Positions 52,644-60,003 of a DNA stretch of 64,000 nucleotides are shown here, in pieces. Source of the stretch: Elusimicrobiota bacterium (GTDB lineage: Bacteria > Elusimicrobiota > Elusimicrobia > UBA1565 > UBA9628). The stretch covers positions 49,362-113,361 of the forward strand of contig DAIDHS010000004.1 in NCBI GenBank assembly GCA_027451985.1, read 5' to 3'. Position 1 is the first letter of the stretch. Each line of letters begins with the position of its first letter. The translations under genes were made by a program, and so were the position numbers. The notes under the pieces are model-generated. The model saw nothing but the letters and a program-made list of their open reading frames with translations, was not told where the DNA came from and did no database searches.

Positions 52644-53279
52644 TTAAACAAGATGCGCCGTGTCGCCGGTCTTCAAGCGCGCGGCGTTCGCCTCGTCCGT
52701 GTCGATGTGAAATTCCAGGCTGAACTTGTCCGAAACGCGGCAAAGCACGCGCTCGAAGACGACCGAGCGCTCGGGCGCCCCGGCGCGCAGGCGCACGACG
52801 TCGCCGTCCTTAAGGGAAAGCGCCTGAGCCTCGGCCGGGGCTAAATGAAGGTGCCGGCCCGCGATGATGAGGCCCTGCGTCAAATCGAGAGAACCCTTGG
52901 GGCCGACAATGCGCACGGGCGCGGTGCCGTCCAAGCTTCCCGAGTTGCGGATGGGGGGCTTCAAGCCCAACACCTTGGCGTCCGACAAGGACACTTCCAC
53001 CTGGGTGCGCGGCCGGTGCGGCGCCACCAGGCGCAGCTTTTCGATGCGGCCCTTGGGGCCCTCGACGCCCACGGTCTCGTAGGCCGCCCAATAGCCCGGC
53101 TGCTTGGTGGCCTTGAGCTTGCGCGGCTCCGTGCCCGCGCCGAAAAGCGTGTTCCAATCCGCCTGGCAGAGATGCACGTGGCGGTTGGAGACGCCGACCG
53201 GGATGTCCGTCTTCGAGCGCTCCAGGCGCAGAGCCACGTCCGCGGCAATTTTTTGGGCCAGTTCGGGGTTTTGTTCCAT
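52644..53279 (-). CDS. pduL: Phosphate propanoyl/acetyl-transferase PduL
   Basis: Converts acyl-CoA and phosphate to acyl phosphate and free CoA, recycling CoA in the shell. It is 211 aa. The N-terminal ~20 residues (PELAQKIAADVALRLERSK) form an encapsulation-type helix. Zinc-site motifs of the two beta-barrels are VGVSNRHVHLC and IIAGRHLHLAPAEA, with LEFHIDTDEANAA near the end. It lies nine bases after tpiA. Confidence 0.94.
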   Translation of the reverse strand: MEQNPELAQKIAADVALRLERSKTDIPVGVSNRHVHLCQADWNTLFGAGTEPRKLKATKQPGYWAAYETVGVEGPKGRIEKLRLVAPHRPRTQVEVSLSDAKVLGLKPPIRNSGSLDGTAPVRIVGPKGSLDLTQGLIIAGRHLHLAPAEAQALSLKDGDVVRLRAGAPERSVVFERVLCRVSDKFSLEFHIDTDEANAARLKTGDTAHLV

Positions 53280-53287
53280 AAAATCGT

Positions 53288-54067
53288 TTAGTTCGTTTTA
53301 GCCGGAGACTGGAAGTGGATGATGCGGAGAAAAGAAACGGGTTTCAAGCTCTCACCCCCCACTAGCGCGCCGTCGATGTCCGGCTGGGCCATCAAGGCAT
53401 CGATGTTGTCGGGCTTGACCGAGCCCCCGTAAAGAATGCGCACGGCCAAGGACGCCTCGGGACTAAAAACGGCCGCCAAAGTCTTGCGGATGAAGAGATG
53501 CGCGTCTTGGGCCTGGGCCGGGGTCGCGGTCTTGCCGGTGCCGATGGCCCAGACCGGCTCGTAGGCCACGACGATTTTTCCAGCTTCGGTCGGAGCCAAG
53601 CCGGACAAAGCACCCCGCAACTGGGTCTCCAGCACGCGGTAGGTTTTCTGCCCTTCCCGCTCCTCCAGAGTCTCCCCGACGCAGACGATAGGCATGAGAT
53701 TTGCCCGCAAGGCGGATTCGAGCTTCCGAGCCACGGTCTCGTTCGTTTCGCCGAAATAGCGGCGCCGTTCGCTGTGGCCAATTAATACCACAGAGCATCC
53801 AACACCACTCAACTGCTCAGCTGAAATCTCACCCGTATAGGCCCCCGATTTTTCCCAAAACAGATCCTGCGCTCCCACGCGAATGGGTGTCCCCTTAAGC
53901 TCTTCGGCTACTGCGGCCAGCAAGGTAAAGGGAGGGCATACCGCGACGTCAGCCGCAGCGTCCGATAGATTTTCCCGCAATGCGCGGACCAAACCTCGGC
54001 CAGCCTGGAGGTCCAGGTTCATCTTCCAATTACCCGCGATGAGCGGGCGGCGCAGGGCTTTCGTCAT
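53288..54067 (-). CDS. tpiA: Triosephosphate isomerase
   Basis: Interconverts glyceraldehyde-3-phosphate and dihydroxyacetone phosphate. It is 259 aa. Catalytic residues: Lys in IAGNWKMN, His in VVLIGHSERR and Glu in VVAYEPVWAIGTG, plus the phosphate loop ILYGGSVKPDN. It is the first gene after the promoter at 54104-54132, so it heads the BMC operon. That fits removal of glyceraldehyde-3-P made by DeoC. It has no encapsulation helix and likely stays in the cytosol. Confidence 0.97.
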   Translation of the reverse strand: MTKALRRPLIAGNWKMNLDLQAGRGLVRALRENLSDAAADVAVCPPFTLLAAVAEELKGTPIRVGAQDLFWEKSGAYTGEISAEQLSGVGCSVVLIGHSERRRYFGETNETVARKLESALRANLMPIVCVGETLEEREGQKTYRVLETQLRGALSGLAPTEAGKIVVAYEPVWAIGTGKTATPAQAQDAHLFIRKTLAAVFSPEASLAVRILYGGSVKPDNIDALMAQPDIDGALVGGESLKPVSFLRIIHFQSPAKTN

Positions 54068-54103
54068 AAGCCGGTTTTTGTGGCCATTTTGACCACATTC
54101 CTA

Positions 54104-54132
54104 ATTCTAACCAAATGCGCAGCCCGGGTCAA
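54104..54132 (-). promoter_or_regulatory. Promoter of the tpiA-BMC operon
   Basis: Minus strand TTGACC (54132-54127), 17-base spacer, TAGAAT (54109-54104). The -35 overlaps the stop codon of the upstream gene. The leader to the tpiA ATG is about 30 bases. No catabolite or sugar-repressor operator can be recognised. Confidence 0.82.
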
Positions 54133-54728
54133 TACTGAGAGTACGGGATGCGCATCTCCCGGAACATTCCCGGATTATAGTCCGACGCGCGCCCCCCGTC
54201 CTGGGGCTTGCGCAGCACGCGCAACGGAAAAACATGAGCGTCCTTAGCCGCCTCGATGGCTCCGTCGCTGGAGCCAAAAAACAGAAGGTAATGGCCGTTC
54301 TCCAGAGCCCGCGTCAGCTCCACGGGGCCCGATAGGAAGACGAAGTCTCGGGGAGACACCAGATGCCGCCAATCCTCCCGCAAAGCCTCGCCATCGGTGG
54401 AGGGACGCAGCGCATAGACGTCCACGCCGAAACCGAAGAGCTTTAAAATCCACGCGGTCGCATAAGGGATAATTTTAGGCCTGTCTAGATAATACGATTG
54501 GTTGACCGCGGCCCAAAAGCTGGGGGCGAAGGCCTGCGGCGCGGCCGCCTCGGCCTGCCGAAAGGACGCCGCGGAATCGACCAGGGCTCCGTCATACTCA
54601 TAGGCCACCCGCAAATGGGCGACTGTGGCCAAACTGAACACAACCCCCCAAATGCACAGGGCGACGAAGATGCGCTTGGTCCAAGTCCACGCGTTATCCA
54701 CCTGCTTTTTAATATGCTTAATGGGCAC
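54129..54728 (-). CDS. AphA-like (class B acid phosphatase) protein with lost catalytic residues
   Basis: 199 aa from the GTG at 54728, with GGAGG upstream; a further upstream start would run into the preceding gene. One N-terminal membrane helix (about residues 18-38). The body follows class B acid phosphatase AphA: YEYDGALV where AphA has DIDDT, RPKIIPYATAWILKLFGFGV, then LFFGSSDGAIEAAKDAHVFP and an ending MFREMRIPYSQY. Motif I nucleophile Asp is Glu44 and the Thr is Ala48; motif IV DSDND is SSDGA. It may be inactive as a phosphatase. The assignment is from motif memory. Confidence 0.6.
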   Translation of the reverse strand: MPIKHIKKQVDNAWTWTKRIFVALCIWGVVFSLATVAHLRVAYEYDGALVDSAASFRQAEAAAPQAFAPSFWAAVNQSYYLDRPKIIPYATAWILKLFGFGVDVYALRPSTDGEALREDWRHLVSPRDFVFLSGPVELTRALENGHYLLFFGSSDGAIEAAKDAHVFPLRVLRKPQDGGRASDYNPGMFREMRIPYSQY

Positions 54729-55314
54729 TGCCGCCTCCTCGCCCGCCCTCCGCCAAAATCCATGCAAGCCTCTCAATCGCCTTGTCTGCGGCGGCACTCG
54801 CATCAGAGAAGCGGCGAAACACCTCGCACAACTTCAGGCCTTCGACGGCTTTTTCCGAATCCAGAGCCGCGCCCCGCGCCCGGCGGAAGACGGCCTGCAG
54901 TTCCAGCCCCTTCCCTTTGGCCTCGGCCAGCCCCGATTGCGCCGACGCGCCGGAAGAAGCCAGCGCCGCCGCCATCCTCTCGAGCATTTCCCGCAAAAGC
55001 TCGGCCAGGCGAAGAATGCCCCCCTCGGGCTCGACAGCCCAATTGCCCATGTCCCCGAAGGCCAAAGCCAAGTCTTCGCCAGCCCGGCATAACGCCCCAG
55101 ATACCGAAATCCAGTCTTCCCCGACCGCTCCATCCCTTGCCGCATCTTCGCTCAAGCGCGCAAGCTCCGCGCGTCCTTTTTCCAGAAAACTCTTCAAGCC
55201 GGGCTCCGTCTCGGCCGAGGCCAGGGCGGCGCACAGGCGGGACGCCATCGCCGCCACGATCCGGGCCTCTTCGGCCACGGGCGCAGGAACGCTCATCGCG
55301 CGGGTCAAAGCCAT
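54718..55314 (-). CDS. PhoU/DUF47-like helical protein
   Basis: 198 aa, all helical. The last helices (SEKAVEGLKLCEVFRRFSDA and DKAIERLAWILAEGG) resemble the end of DUF47/PhoU proteins that accompany phosphate transporters. No transporter is next to it. The ATG at 55314 lies seven bases after a TAGAAT and has no ribosome site. It overlaps the next gene by 11 bases. The family call is tentative. Confidence 0.5.
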   Translation of the reverse strand: MALTRAMSVPAPVAEEARIVAAMASRLCAALASAETEPGLKSFLEKGRAELARLSEDAARDGAVGEDWISVSGALCRAGEDLALAFGDMGNWAVEPEGGILRLAELLREMLERMAAALASSGASAQSGLAEAKGKGLELQAVFRRARGAALDSEKAVEGLKLCEVFRRFSDASAAADKAIERLAWILAEGGRGGGSAH

Positions 55315-55321
55315 AGCTGCG

Positions 55322-55327
55322 ATTCTA
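55322..55327 (-). promoter_or_regulatory. -10 of the PhoU-like gene, probably leaderless
   Basis: TAGAAT (55327-55322) on the minus strand, seven bases before the ATG at 55314. No clear -35. Confidence 0.5.
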
Positions 55328-55350
55328 CTATTTTTTTTGGCGGCGAGCGG

Positions 55351-55680
55351 CTAGGAGAACAAATCGACGTCCGGATCGCGACGCGACCGCGCGATGGTTT
55401 CCGGCAGCAAGCGCGCGTAGCTCCAGGCTGCCCACGCCAGCCCCAGACAGGCCAGGCCGTAACAGAGCTCAAAGCCCGCGTAGCGCAGCCACTGGGCCTG
55501 GGTCACAAACGCCCACTTCTCCGGCGCGTAGAGATTGGCCTCCGGCTCGCCCCAGAACAAATCGTAGACCGCCTTGCCAAAGACGGCCGCGCCCCACAGG
55601 GAGAAAAAAACGGAAACAATGCGGGCAAGACCGCGAATTTTGACGGTTTCCAGGCGCCCGGCCGCTCCGGAGTCGGGCAA
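55351..55680 (-). CDS. Small two-helix membrane protein, unknown
   Basis: About 109 aa if the TTG at 55680, four bases after the rpsI stop, is the start; no ATG or GTG is available nearby. Two membrane helices: LARIVSVFFSLWGAAVFG and LCYGLACLGLAWAAW. A conserved-looking YDLFWGEPEANLYAPEKW lies between them. No family is recognised. It follows rplM-rpsI on the same strand. Confidence 0.5.
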   Translation of the reverse strand: MPDSGAAGRLETVKIRGLARIVSVFFSLWGAAVFGKAVYDLFWGEPEANLYAPEKWAFVTQAQWLRYAGFELCYGLACLGLAWAAWSYARLLPETIARSRRDPDVDLFS

Positions 55681-55684
55681 GGAA

Positions 55685-56092
55685 CTAGCGCTTGGAGTAC
55701 TGGAAGCGCTTGCGGGCCTTGGGCTGGCCGCTCTTCTTGCGCTCGACCATGCGCGCATCGCGGGTCAGGAAACCCTCGGCGCGCAAAGGCTTGCGATTCT
55801 TCTCGTCGACCTTGACGAGGGCGCGGGAAATGGCGTGGCGCGCGGCCTCGGCTTGTCCCGTGGGCCCGCCGCCGACGATCTTCAAGATGAAATCGAATTT
55901 TTTGGACTCCTCAACAACGCCCAGAGGCGCCAAAACCGCGAGCTGCCGCCCTTCCTGGCCGCGGAAGTAGTCCTCGACCGGACGCGAGTTGATGAGGATT
56001 TTTCCCTGCCCGCCGGGAACCAGGCGCACCGAGGCGATGGAGGTCTTGCGGCGTCCCGTAGCCCAGATGGGCGCGGAGTGCTTGGGGCTCAT
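55685..56092 (-). CDS. rpsI: 30S ribosomal protein S9
   Basis: 135 aa from the ATG at 56092, which overlaps the rplM stop (ATGA). Typical S9: ATGRRKTSIASVRLVPGGQG, KFDFILKIVGGGPTGQAEAA, RHAISRALVKV, and the basic tail KKSGQPKARKRFQYSKR that reaches the P site. Confidence 0.97.
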   Translation of the reverse strand: MSPKHSAPIWATGRRKTSIASVRLVPGGQGKILINSRPVEDYFRGQEGRQLAVLAPLGVVEESKKFDFILKIVGGGPTGQAEAARHAISRALVKVDEKNRKPLRAEGFLTRDARMVERKKSGQPKARKRFQYSKR

Positions 56093-56523
56093 GGCTTGGC
56101 GGACTCCTTCTTGGTCGTGCGCGGAGGCTCCTCCGCGTAAATTCTCAGGCGGCGCAGTTGAGCGCCGCGCAGGCGGTTGTCCGGCAGCATGCGCTTGACC
56201 GCGGCGTAGACGACCTTGGTCGGGTCCTTCTCCATAACGCGGCGCACGGGAGTGGTCTTGGCGCCTCCCGCATAGCCGGAGTGGCTGAAGTAGAACTTGG
56301 TGTTCATCTTGTCGCCCGAAAGCACCAGGTGCTTGGCATTGGCGATGGTCACGAAGTCGCCGCAGTCGACGAAATTGGTGTAGGTCTTCTTGTGCTTGCC
56401 GCGCAAGAGCACGGCGGCGCGCGTGGCCACGCGGCCCAGGATCTGGCCCTTCAAGTCCAGCGTGTGCCAGCGCCTGTCCTGCGCGGCCGCGCGGGGGGTG
56501 GTAAGCGTCGTTGTCTGTGACAT
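56089..56523 (-). CDS. rplM: 50S ribosomal protein L13
   Basis: 144 aa from the ATG at 56523. L13 motifs: WHTLDLKGQILGRVATRAA, LLRGKHKKTYTNFVDCGDFV, and AVKRMLPDNRLRGAQLRRLR. It heads the rplM-rpsI operon. The ATG is eight bases after a TATACT -10 and has no Shine-Dalgarno, so the mRNA is probably leaderless. Confidence 0.97.
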   Translation of the reverse strand: MSQTTTLTTPRAAAQDRRWHTLDLKGQILGRVATRAAVLLRGKHKKTYTNFVDCGDFVTIANAKHLVLSGDKMNTKFYFSHSGYAGGAKTTPVRRVMEKDPTKVVYAAVKRMLPDNRLRGAQLRRLRIYAEEPPRTTKKESAKP

Positions 56524-56531
56524 CGTCAGCA

Positions 56532-56560
56532 AGTATACCTATTTGCCTTTTTGAGCGCAA
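56532..56560 (-). promoter_or_regulatory. Promoter of rplM-rpsI, probably leaderless
   Basis: Minus strand TTGCGC (56560-56555), 17-base spacer, TATACT (56537-56532), then eight bases to the ATG at 56523. Confidence 0.75.
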
Positions 56561-56656
56561 GTTTTATAGCTGCGCCTTGAGCGTCCGAACTCGCGCGGCG
56601 ATTTGCGCGCCCGCAAATGGCTTGTCTTCCGGCCAACGGTGCGGGATCCGCATCCA

Positions 56657-56691
56657 TGGGTCTTTAGGCCTACAAGAATCTGGGCCTTTAG
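56657..56691 (+). repeat. Dispersed inverted-repeat motif, copy 2
   Basis: TGGGTCTTTAGGCCTA, then GGGCCTTTAG about 11 bases later. It matches the block at 19617-19655 read on the minus strand, including TGGG-CTTTAGGCC and the second arm GGGCCT. It lies about 41 bases upstream of a secreted zincin-like gene. Confidence 0.5.
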
Positions 56692-56716
56692 CATCACGCG
56701 CGCGGGCGCTTTATCC

Positions 56717-56722
56717 TATAAT
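56717..56722 (+). promoter_or_regulatory. -10 of the secreted zincin-like gene at 56733
   Basis: TATAAT, ten bases before the ATG, so the leader is at most a few bases. No Shine-Dalgarno is seen. Confidence 0.5.
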
Positions 56723-56732
56723 CATATTCTCC

Positions 56733-57623
56733 ATGAAGAGAGGAGGCGCGCCGAGACTTTCCGCGGCTCTCTTAGCGGCCCTGGTTCCCCTGTGGCCCGC
56801 CCTGCCCGCGGCCGCCCAAGCCAACGCGGGGAGCATCACGAGCCTGCGGGACGCAGTCAACACATTCTCGCAGAAGCTTTCCGGAAACGCCTTGTCCCCC
56901 GAGGACGTCAACGCACAGGCCTATTCGCTTTTCAACGTCGGCGTGCCCTCCGCGCGCGTGGCCTTTCACTTCCACGCCCCGGTCTGGCATGTCATGGGAA
57001 AATCCGATTTTCTCAAGCGGCCCGCCACGGTGAGCGACCTGGTCACCCGCGCGCGTCGCGAAGCGGCCCGTTCTGACGCAGTTCCGCCGCCCAAGCTCCA
57101 AGACGCCCTGGGCGCCCTGGACACCATGGACGCGGCCGGACGCATCGCCATGGACGAGGGCGGCACTATGAGCCGCAACGAAATGGGGGTCTACGAGTTC
57201 AAGAAAGGCGGAGCGGGCTTGGGTCACATTTTTCTCAATGAAGTTACGCCCGCGATCGCCGCGCTGGCGGGCTTGACCCTGGCCGCCTCGACGCTGGTGC
57301 ATGAGGCCTATCACCGCTTCGAGCGGGCTACGGGCGATCTCCACGGAGAGAGCATCGCCGCCGAGGTCGGAGCCTTCACGGCGCAATACGACTATTTGAA
57401 GTCGGTCTACCCCACCGGCGAGGAAATCACCACCCGGCGCATGGAGCTGGAGCAGATGATGCGCGTCCATCCGTCCGCCAAGCTCGCTGCGGCTCTTGGC
57501 TTCGTGGCCACCATGGACGCGCTCTTCGGCACCGGCGGCAACGCGGAGCGCGTGCGCCAGCTCGTTTTGCAGCTGGGCTATTCGTCCAAGTCCGGCTCCT
57601 CGCCGTCTTTCCCCTCGGCTTAA
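56733..57623 (+). CDS. Secreted zincin-like protein (HEAYH)
   Basis: 296 aa. The ATG at 56733 gives a signal peptide (RLSAALLAALVPLWPALPAA, cut near AQA). The mature protein has VAFHFHAPVWHVMGKSDFLK, then VYEFKKGGAGLGHIFLNE, and the zinc motif STLVHEAYHRFERATGD, with a Glu in ESIAAEVGAF as possible third ligand. No known family is recognised. It is unrelated in sequence to the HELGH protein at 32053-32718 apart from the motif. A dispersed inverted repeat lies just upstream. Confidence 0.7.
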   Translation: MKRGGAPRLSAALLAALVPLWPALPAAAQANAGSITSLRDAVNTFSQKLSGNALSPEDVNAQAYSLFNVGVPSARVAFHFHAPVWHVMGKSDFLKRPATVSDLVTRARREAARSDAVPPPKLQDALGALDTMDAAGRIAMDEGGTMSRNEMGVYEFKKGGAGLGHIFLNEVTPAIAALAGLTLAASTLVHEAYHRFERATGDLHGESIAAEVGAFTAQYDYLKSVYPTGEEITTRRMELEQMMRVHPSAKLAAALGFVATMDALFGTGGNAERVRQLVLQLGYSSKSGSSPSFPSA

Positions 57624-57663
57624 GCGGCCGCCCGAACCTCAAGACATTACCGGTCATTTTTTG

Positions 57664-57669
57664 TAGTAT
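57664..57669 (+). promoter_or_regulatory. -10 of the HEAT-repeat lipoprotein gene, probably leaderless
   Basis: TAGTAT, seven bases before the ATG at 57677, no ribosome site between. Confidence 0.45.
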
Positions 57670-57676
57670 TTGACCC

Positions 57677-58516
57677 ATGTTCCGGGGCAAAATTCGCTTC
57701 TGCGTTTTTGCGTCCGCCGGCCTTCTGCTCGCGGCCTGCGTCAACGCTCCCATCACCCAAACTCCCGGTGGATCCGGAACCCCCGCCCAGGGTTCCGCGG
57801 CCTCCGGCTCCGGCCAAGTCGATCCGCAGATATTGACCGCGATGCAAAATCTCATCGACAACGACGACAACTATACGCCCACCGTCACGCCGCAAGACAG
57901 CGTCCCCGGAACGCCCATCGGCGACTTGCTCAATCTCGGCTCCCCGGCCGGATATTCCCTGCGTAATCATTACCTCAACATCGGCGTGCCTCTGGCGCAG
58001 GCCTTCGCTGCCAACCCCGACCCCGATTTCGCCAAGCAGCTCACAACCCAGGCCCGCTGGGCCGGCAACACGGAAACGCGTTCGGCCGCGCTTATGATTT
58101 TGGCCCAGCGGCACAACCCCGCGGATTTGCCGGTTTTTAAGGAAGCGCTCAATTTCATCGACCCGGGCGTGCGCTTCGGCGCCATCGAGGCTCTGGCCTT
58201 GTGGCAAAATCCCGATTTGGCGACTCCCTTGCTGGCCTCCGAGGCGGACAACGACCCGGAAGCGGTATTGCGCGTGACCGCCGCCGGCGTCCTGGCGCGC
58301 CTGGGAGATCCCACGGGCCTCAACCGACTGCGCGCTTTCCTCAACGACGGCTCCTGGGTGGTTCGCGCCATGGCCACGCGCTATTTGGGTGACTACGGCA
58401 CGGCCCAGGACTACGACACCATCGTCAATCGCATCAGTCAAGATCAGGGCAATGATTTCCTGGTGGCTGAAGATTGCGTCGCGGCGCTTAAGCTCTTCCC
58501 CCAAAAAAATCCATGA
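57677..58516 (+). CDS. HEAT-repeat lipoprotein
   Basis: 279 aa. The signal ends in the lipobox LLAAC (Cys at about residue 20), so it is a lipoprotein. After a Gly/Ser/Pro linker it has HEAT-like helical pairs (LMILAQRHNPADLPVFKEAL, FGAIEALALWQNPDLATPLL, LRVTAAGVLARLGDPTGLNR, VVRAMATRYLGDYGTAQD). Such repeats mediate protein contacts. It overlaps the next HEAT gene by four bases and sits upstream of the ExbB-ExbD-TonB set, so it may be an envelope partner. Confidence 0.82.
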   Translation: MFRGKIRFCVFASAGLLLAACVNAPITQTPGGSGTPAQGSAASGSGQVDPQILTAMQNLIDNDDNYTPTVTPQDSVPGTPIGDLLNLGSPAGYSLRNHYLNIGVPLAQAFAANPDPDFAKQLTTQARWAGNTETRSAALMILAQRHNPADLPVFKEALNFIDPGVRFGAIEALALWQNPDLATPLLASEADNDPEAVLRVTAAGVLARLGDPTGLNRLRAFLNDGSWVVRAMATRYLGDYGTAQDYDTIVNRISQDQGNDFLVAEDCVAALKLFPQKNP

Positions 58517-59355
58517 AAAAACTTTTTGTCCCGGCCCTCGTCCTCGCTCTAGCCGCGCCCGCGGCCTGGGGACAGGGCGCGCCGGCATCCGCCGAAAGCC
58601 AGGCGCCCATCCTTGAGCTTCAACCTCTGGTCATCACCGCGCCGAGGCTTCGCTATCCGTCGAACATCATGATCAACCCGCTTATCGACATGAACCTGCT
58701 GCGCCTCTTGTCCGAGCACGAAAACGAGCGGCCCAACCCCACGGCGCAGCTAGACCCCAACTTGACCGCCCTCACCAAGCTCACGACCCTGGACGGCTAC
58801 AACCTCCAGACGCGCTACAGCCAGCTGGGCTTTTTGCTGACGCAGGGCCTAGCGGGCGCCAAGGACCTGCAGGTCCAGCAGGCGCTGGTGCAGGCCGCGC
58901 AGAAAAGCATCAACGATCAGATCCAAGCTTCGGCCATGATCGCGCTGGCCTACACCAAGGACCCGCAGTTCATCGGAATCTTCATGAGCGCGCTGCAAAA
59001 CCAAAACATCACCGTGCGCTTCGCGGGGCTGGAGTCCCTCGCCGTCCTGGGCGGAAGCCAAGCCGAGGCGGCTTTGAGCAACGACGCCCAGACCGACTCC
59101 TCGCTCATCGCCCAAGCCTACGCCGCGGGCACCATCTGGGGCATGGGGAACATCACTGGCCAGAGCATCCTGCTCAATCTCTACCAGAATCCCAGCTGGA
59201 TCGTCCGCGCCATCGCGTACCACTACATGGGCAAGTTAGGCGGCAACTACGAATACACCATGCTCCTAGCGCAGCTGCCGACCGAAACCAACCCCATCGC
59301 CCAAGCCGAGCTCTGCGCCGCGCTCCTGCGCCTGAATAAATATCGCAACAACTAA
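58513..59355 (+). CDS. Exported HEAT-repeat protein
   Basis: 280 aa with a signal peptide (MKKLFVPALVLALAAPAAWG). The mature N-terminus LELQPLVITAPRLRYPS recalls the plug-like 'TonB-box' style sequences found before receptor plugs, but no barrel follows. HEAT-like repeats fill the rest (IQASAMIALAYTKDPQFIGI, VRFAGLESLAVLGGSQAEAA, WIVRAIAYHYMGKLGG). It is probably a paralogue of the preceding lipoprotein. Confidence 0.8.
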   Translation: MKKLFVPALVLALAAPAAWGQGAPASAESQAPILELQPLVITAPRLRYPSNIMINPLIDMNLLRLLSEHENERPNPTAQLDPNLTALTKLTTLDGYNLQTRYSQLGFLLTQGLAGAKDLQVQQALVQAAQKSINDQIQASAMIALAYTKDPQFIGIFMSALQNQNITVRFAGLESLAVLGGSQAEAALSNDAQTDSSLIAQAYAAGTIWGMGNITGQSILLNLYQNPSWIVRAIAYHYMGKLGGNYEYTMLLAQLPTETNPIAQAELCAALLRLNKYRNN

Positions 59356-59364
59356 GGACCTTTT

Positions 59365-59994
59365 ATGAACCCATCCCTTATCAGCGCCCTAGCCGTGGCC
59401 GGCGGAAACTGGGTCATTTACGGCCTCATTCTCTGCTCCGTGGCGGCGCTTGCCGTCATTCTCGAGCGCTGGAAGGTGCTCTCGCGCGAAGAAAAGCTCT
59501 TCGCCGCGCTGCAGTCCGAAGTCCTGGCCCGGCGCAAGGATGCGGAGGGCGTGCGCTCCGCCCTGAAAGTCGGCGGCGCGGCTGGCCGCATTCTGGGAGC
59601 CGCCTTAGACGACGCCAGCGACAATCCCGAGGTCTTCGAGGACATTCTCATCTCGGCCAGCTTAAAGGAAAAAAAGTTCCTGGAAAAGCGCCTGCTGGTA
59701 TTGGGGACACTGGGAAACAATGCGCCCTTCATCGGCCTCTTCGGCACGGTGCTGGGGGTCATCAAGGCTTTCCACGATCTCGCGGCCAACGCCGCGGGGC
59801 CTGACGCCGTCATGGCCGGGCTCTCGACCGCTCTCGTGGCGACCGCGGTCGGGCTCTTCGTCGCCATCCCTTCGGTTGTGGCCTACAACTATTTCCAAAA
59901 GAAGGCATCCGATCTTCTCTCCGGAACGGAATCCCTGGGACGCCTGTTGCTGGCCCGGCTGCGCCGCGCTCCGGCGGCCCGGCGCGCGGCCTAG
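59365..59994 (+). CDS. ExbB/TolQ/MotA-family proton-channel protein
   Basis: 209 aa. Three membrane helices: about residues 15-35 (WVIYGLILCSVAALAVILER), 115-140 and 150-175. The family core LGTLGNNAPFIGLFGTVLGV and LVATAVGLFVAIPSVVAYN is present. It forms the proton channel with ExbD, the next gene ten bases on. It follows the HEAT genes by nine bases. Confidence 0.93.
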   Translation: MNPSLISALAVAGGNWVIYGLILCSVAALAVILERWKVLSREEKLFAALQSEVLARRKDAEGVRSALKVGGAAGRILGAALDDASDNPEVFEDILISASLKEKKFLEKRLLVLGTLGNNAPFIGLFGTVLGVIKAFHDLAANAAGPDAVMAGLSTALVATAVGLFVAIPSVVAYNYFQKKASDLLSGTESLGRLLLARLRRAPAARRAA

Positions 59995-60003
59995 CCGAGC
60001 GCC

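Noticed and set aside
44186..54067. Propanediol- or ethanolamine-type microcompartment
   Set aside because: No diol dehydratase, ethanolamine ammonia-lyase, glycyl-radical enzyme or RuBisCO is present. DeoC and RpiB indicate a sugar-phosphate type instead.
54067..54103. Operator-like sequence TGGCCATTTTGACCA in the tpiA leader
   Set aside because: The arms are only partly complementary and there is no second copy in the window, so it is not supported as a binding site.
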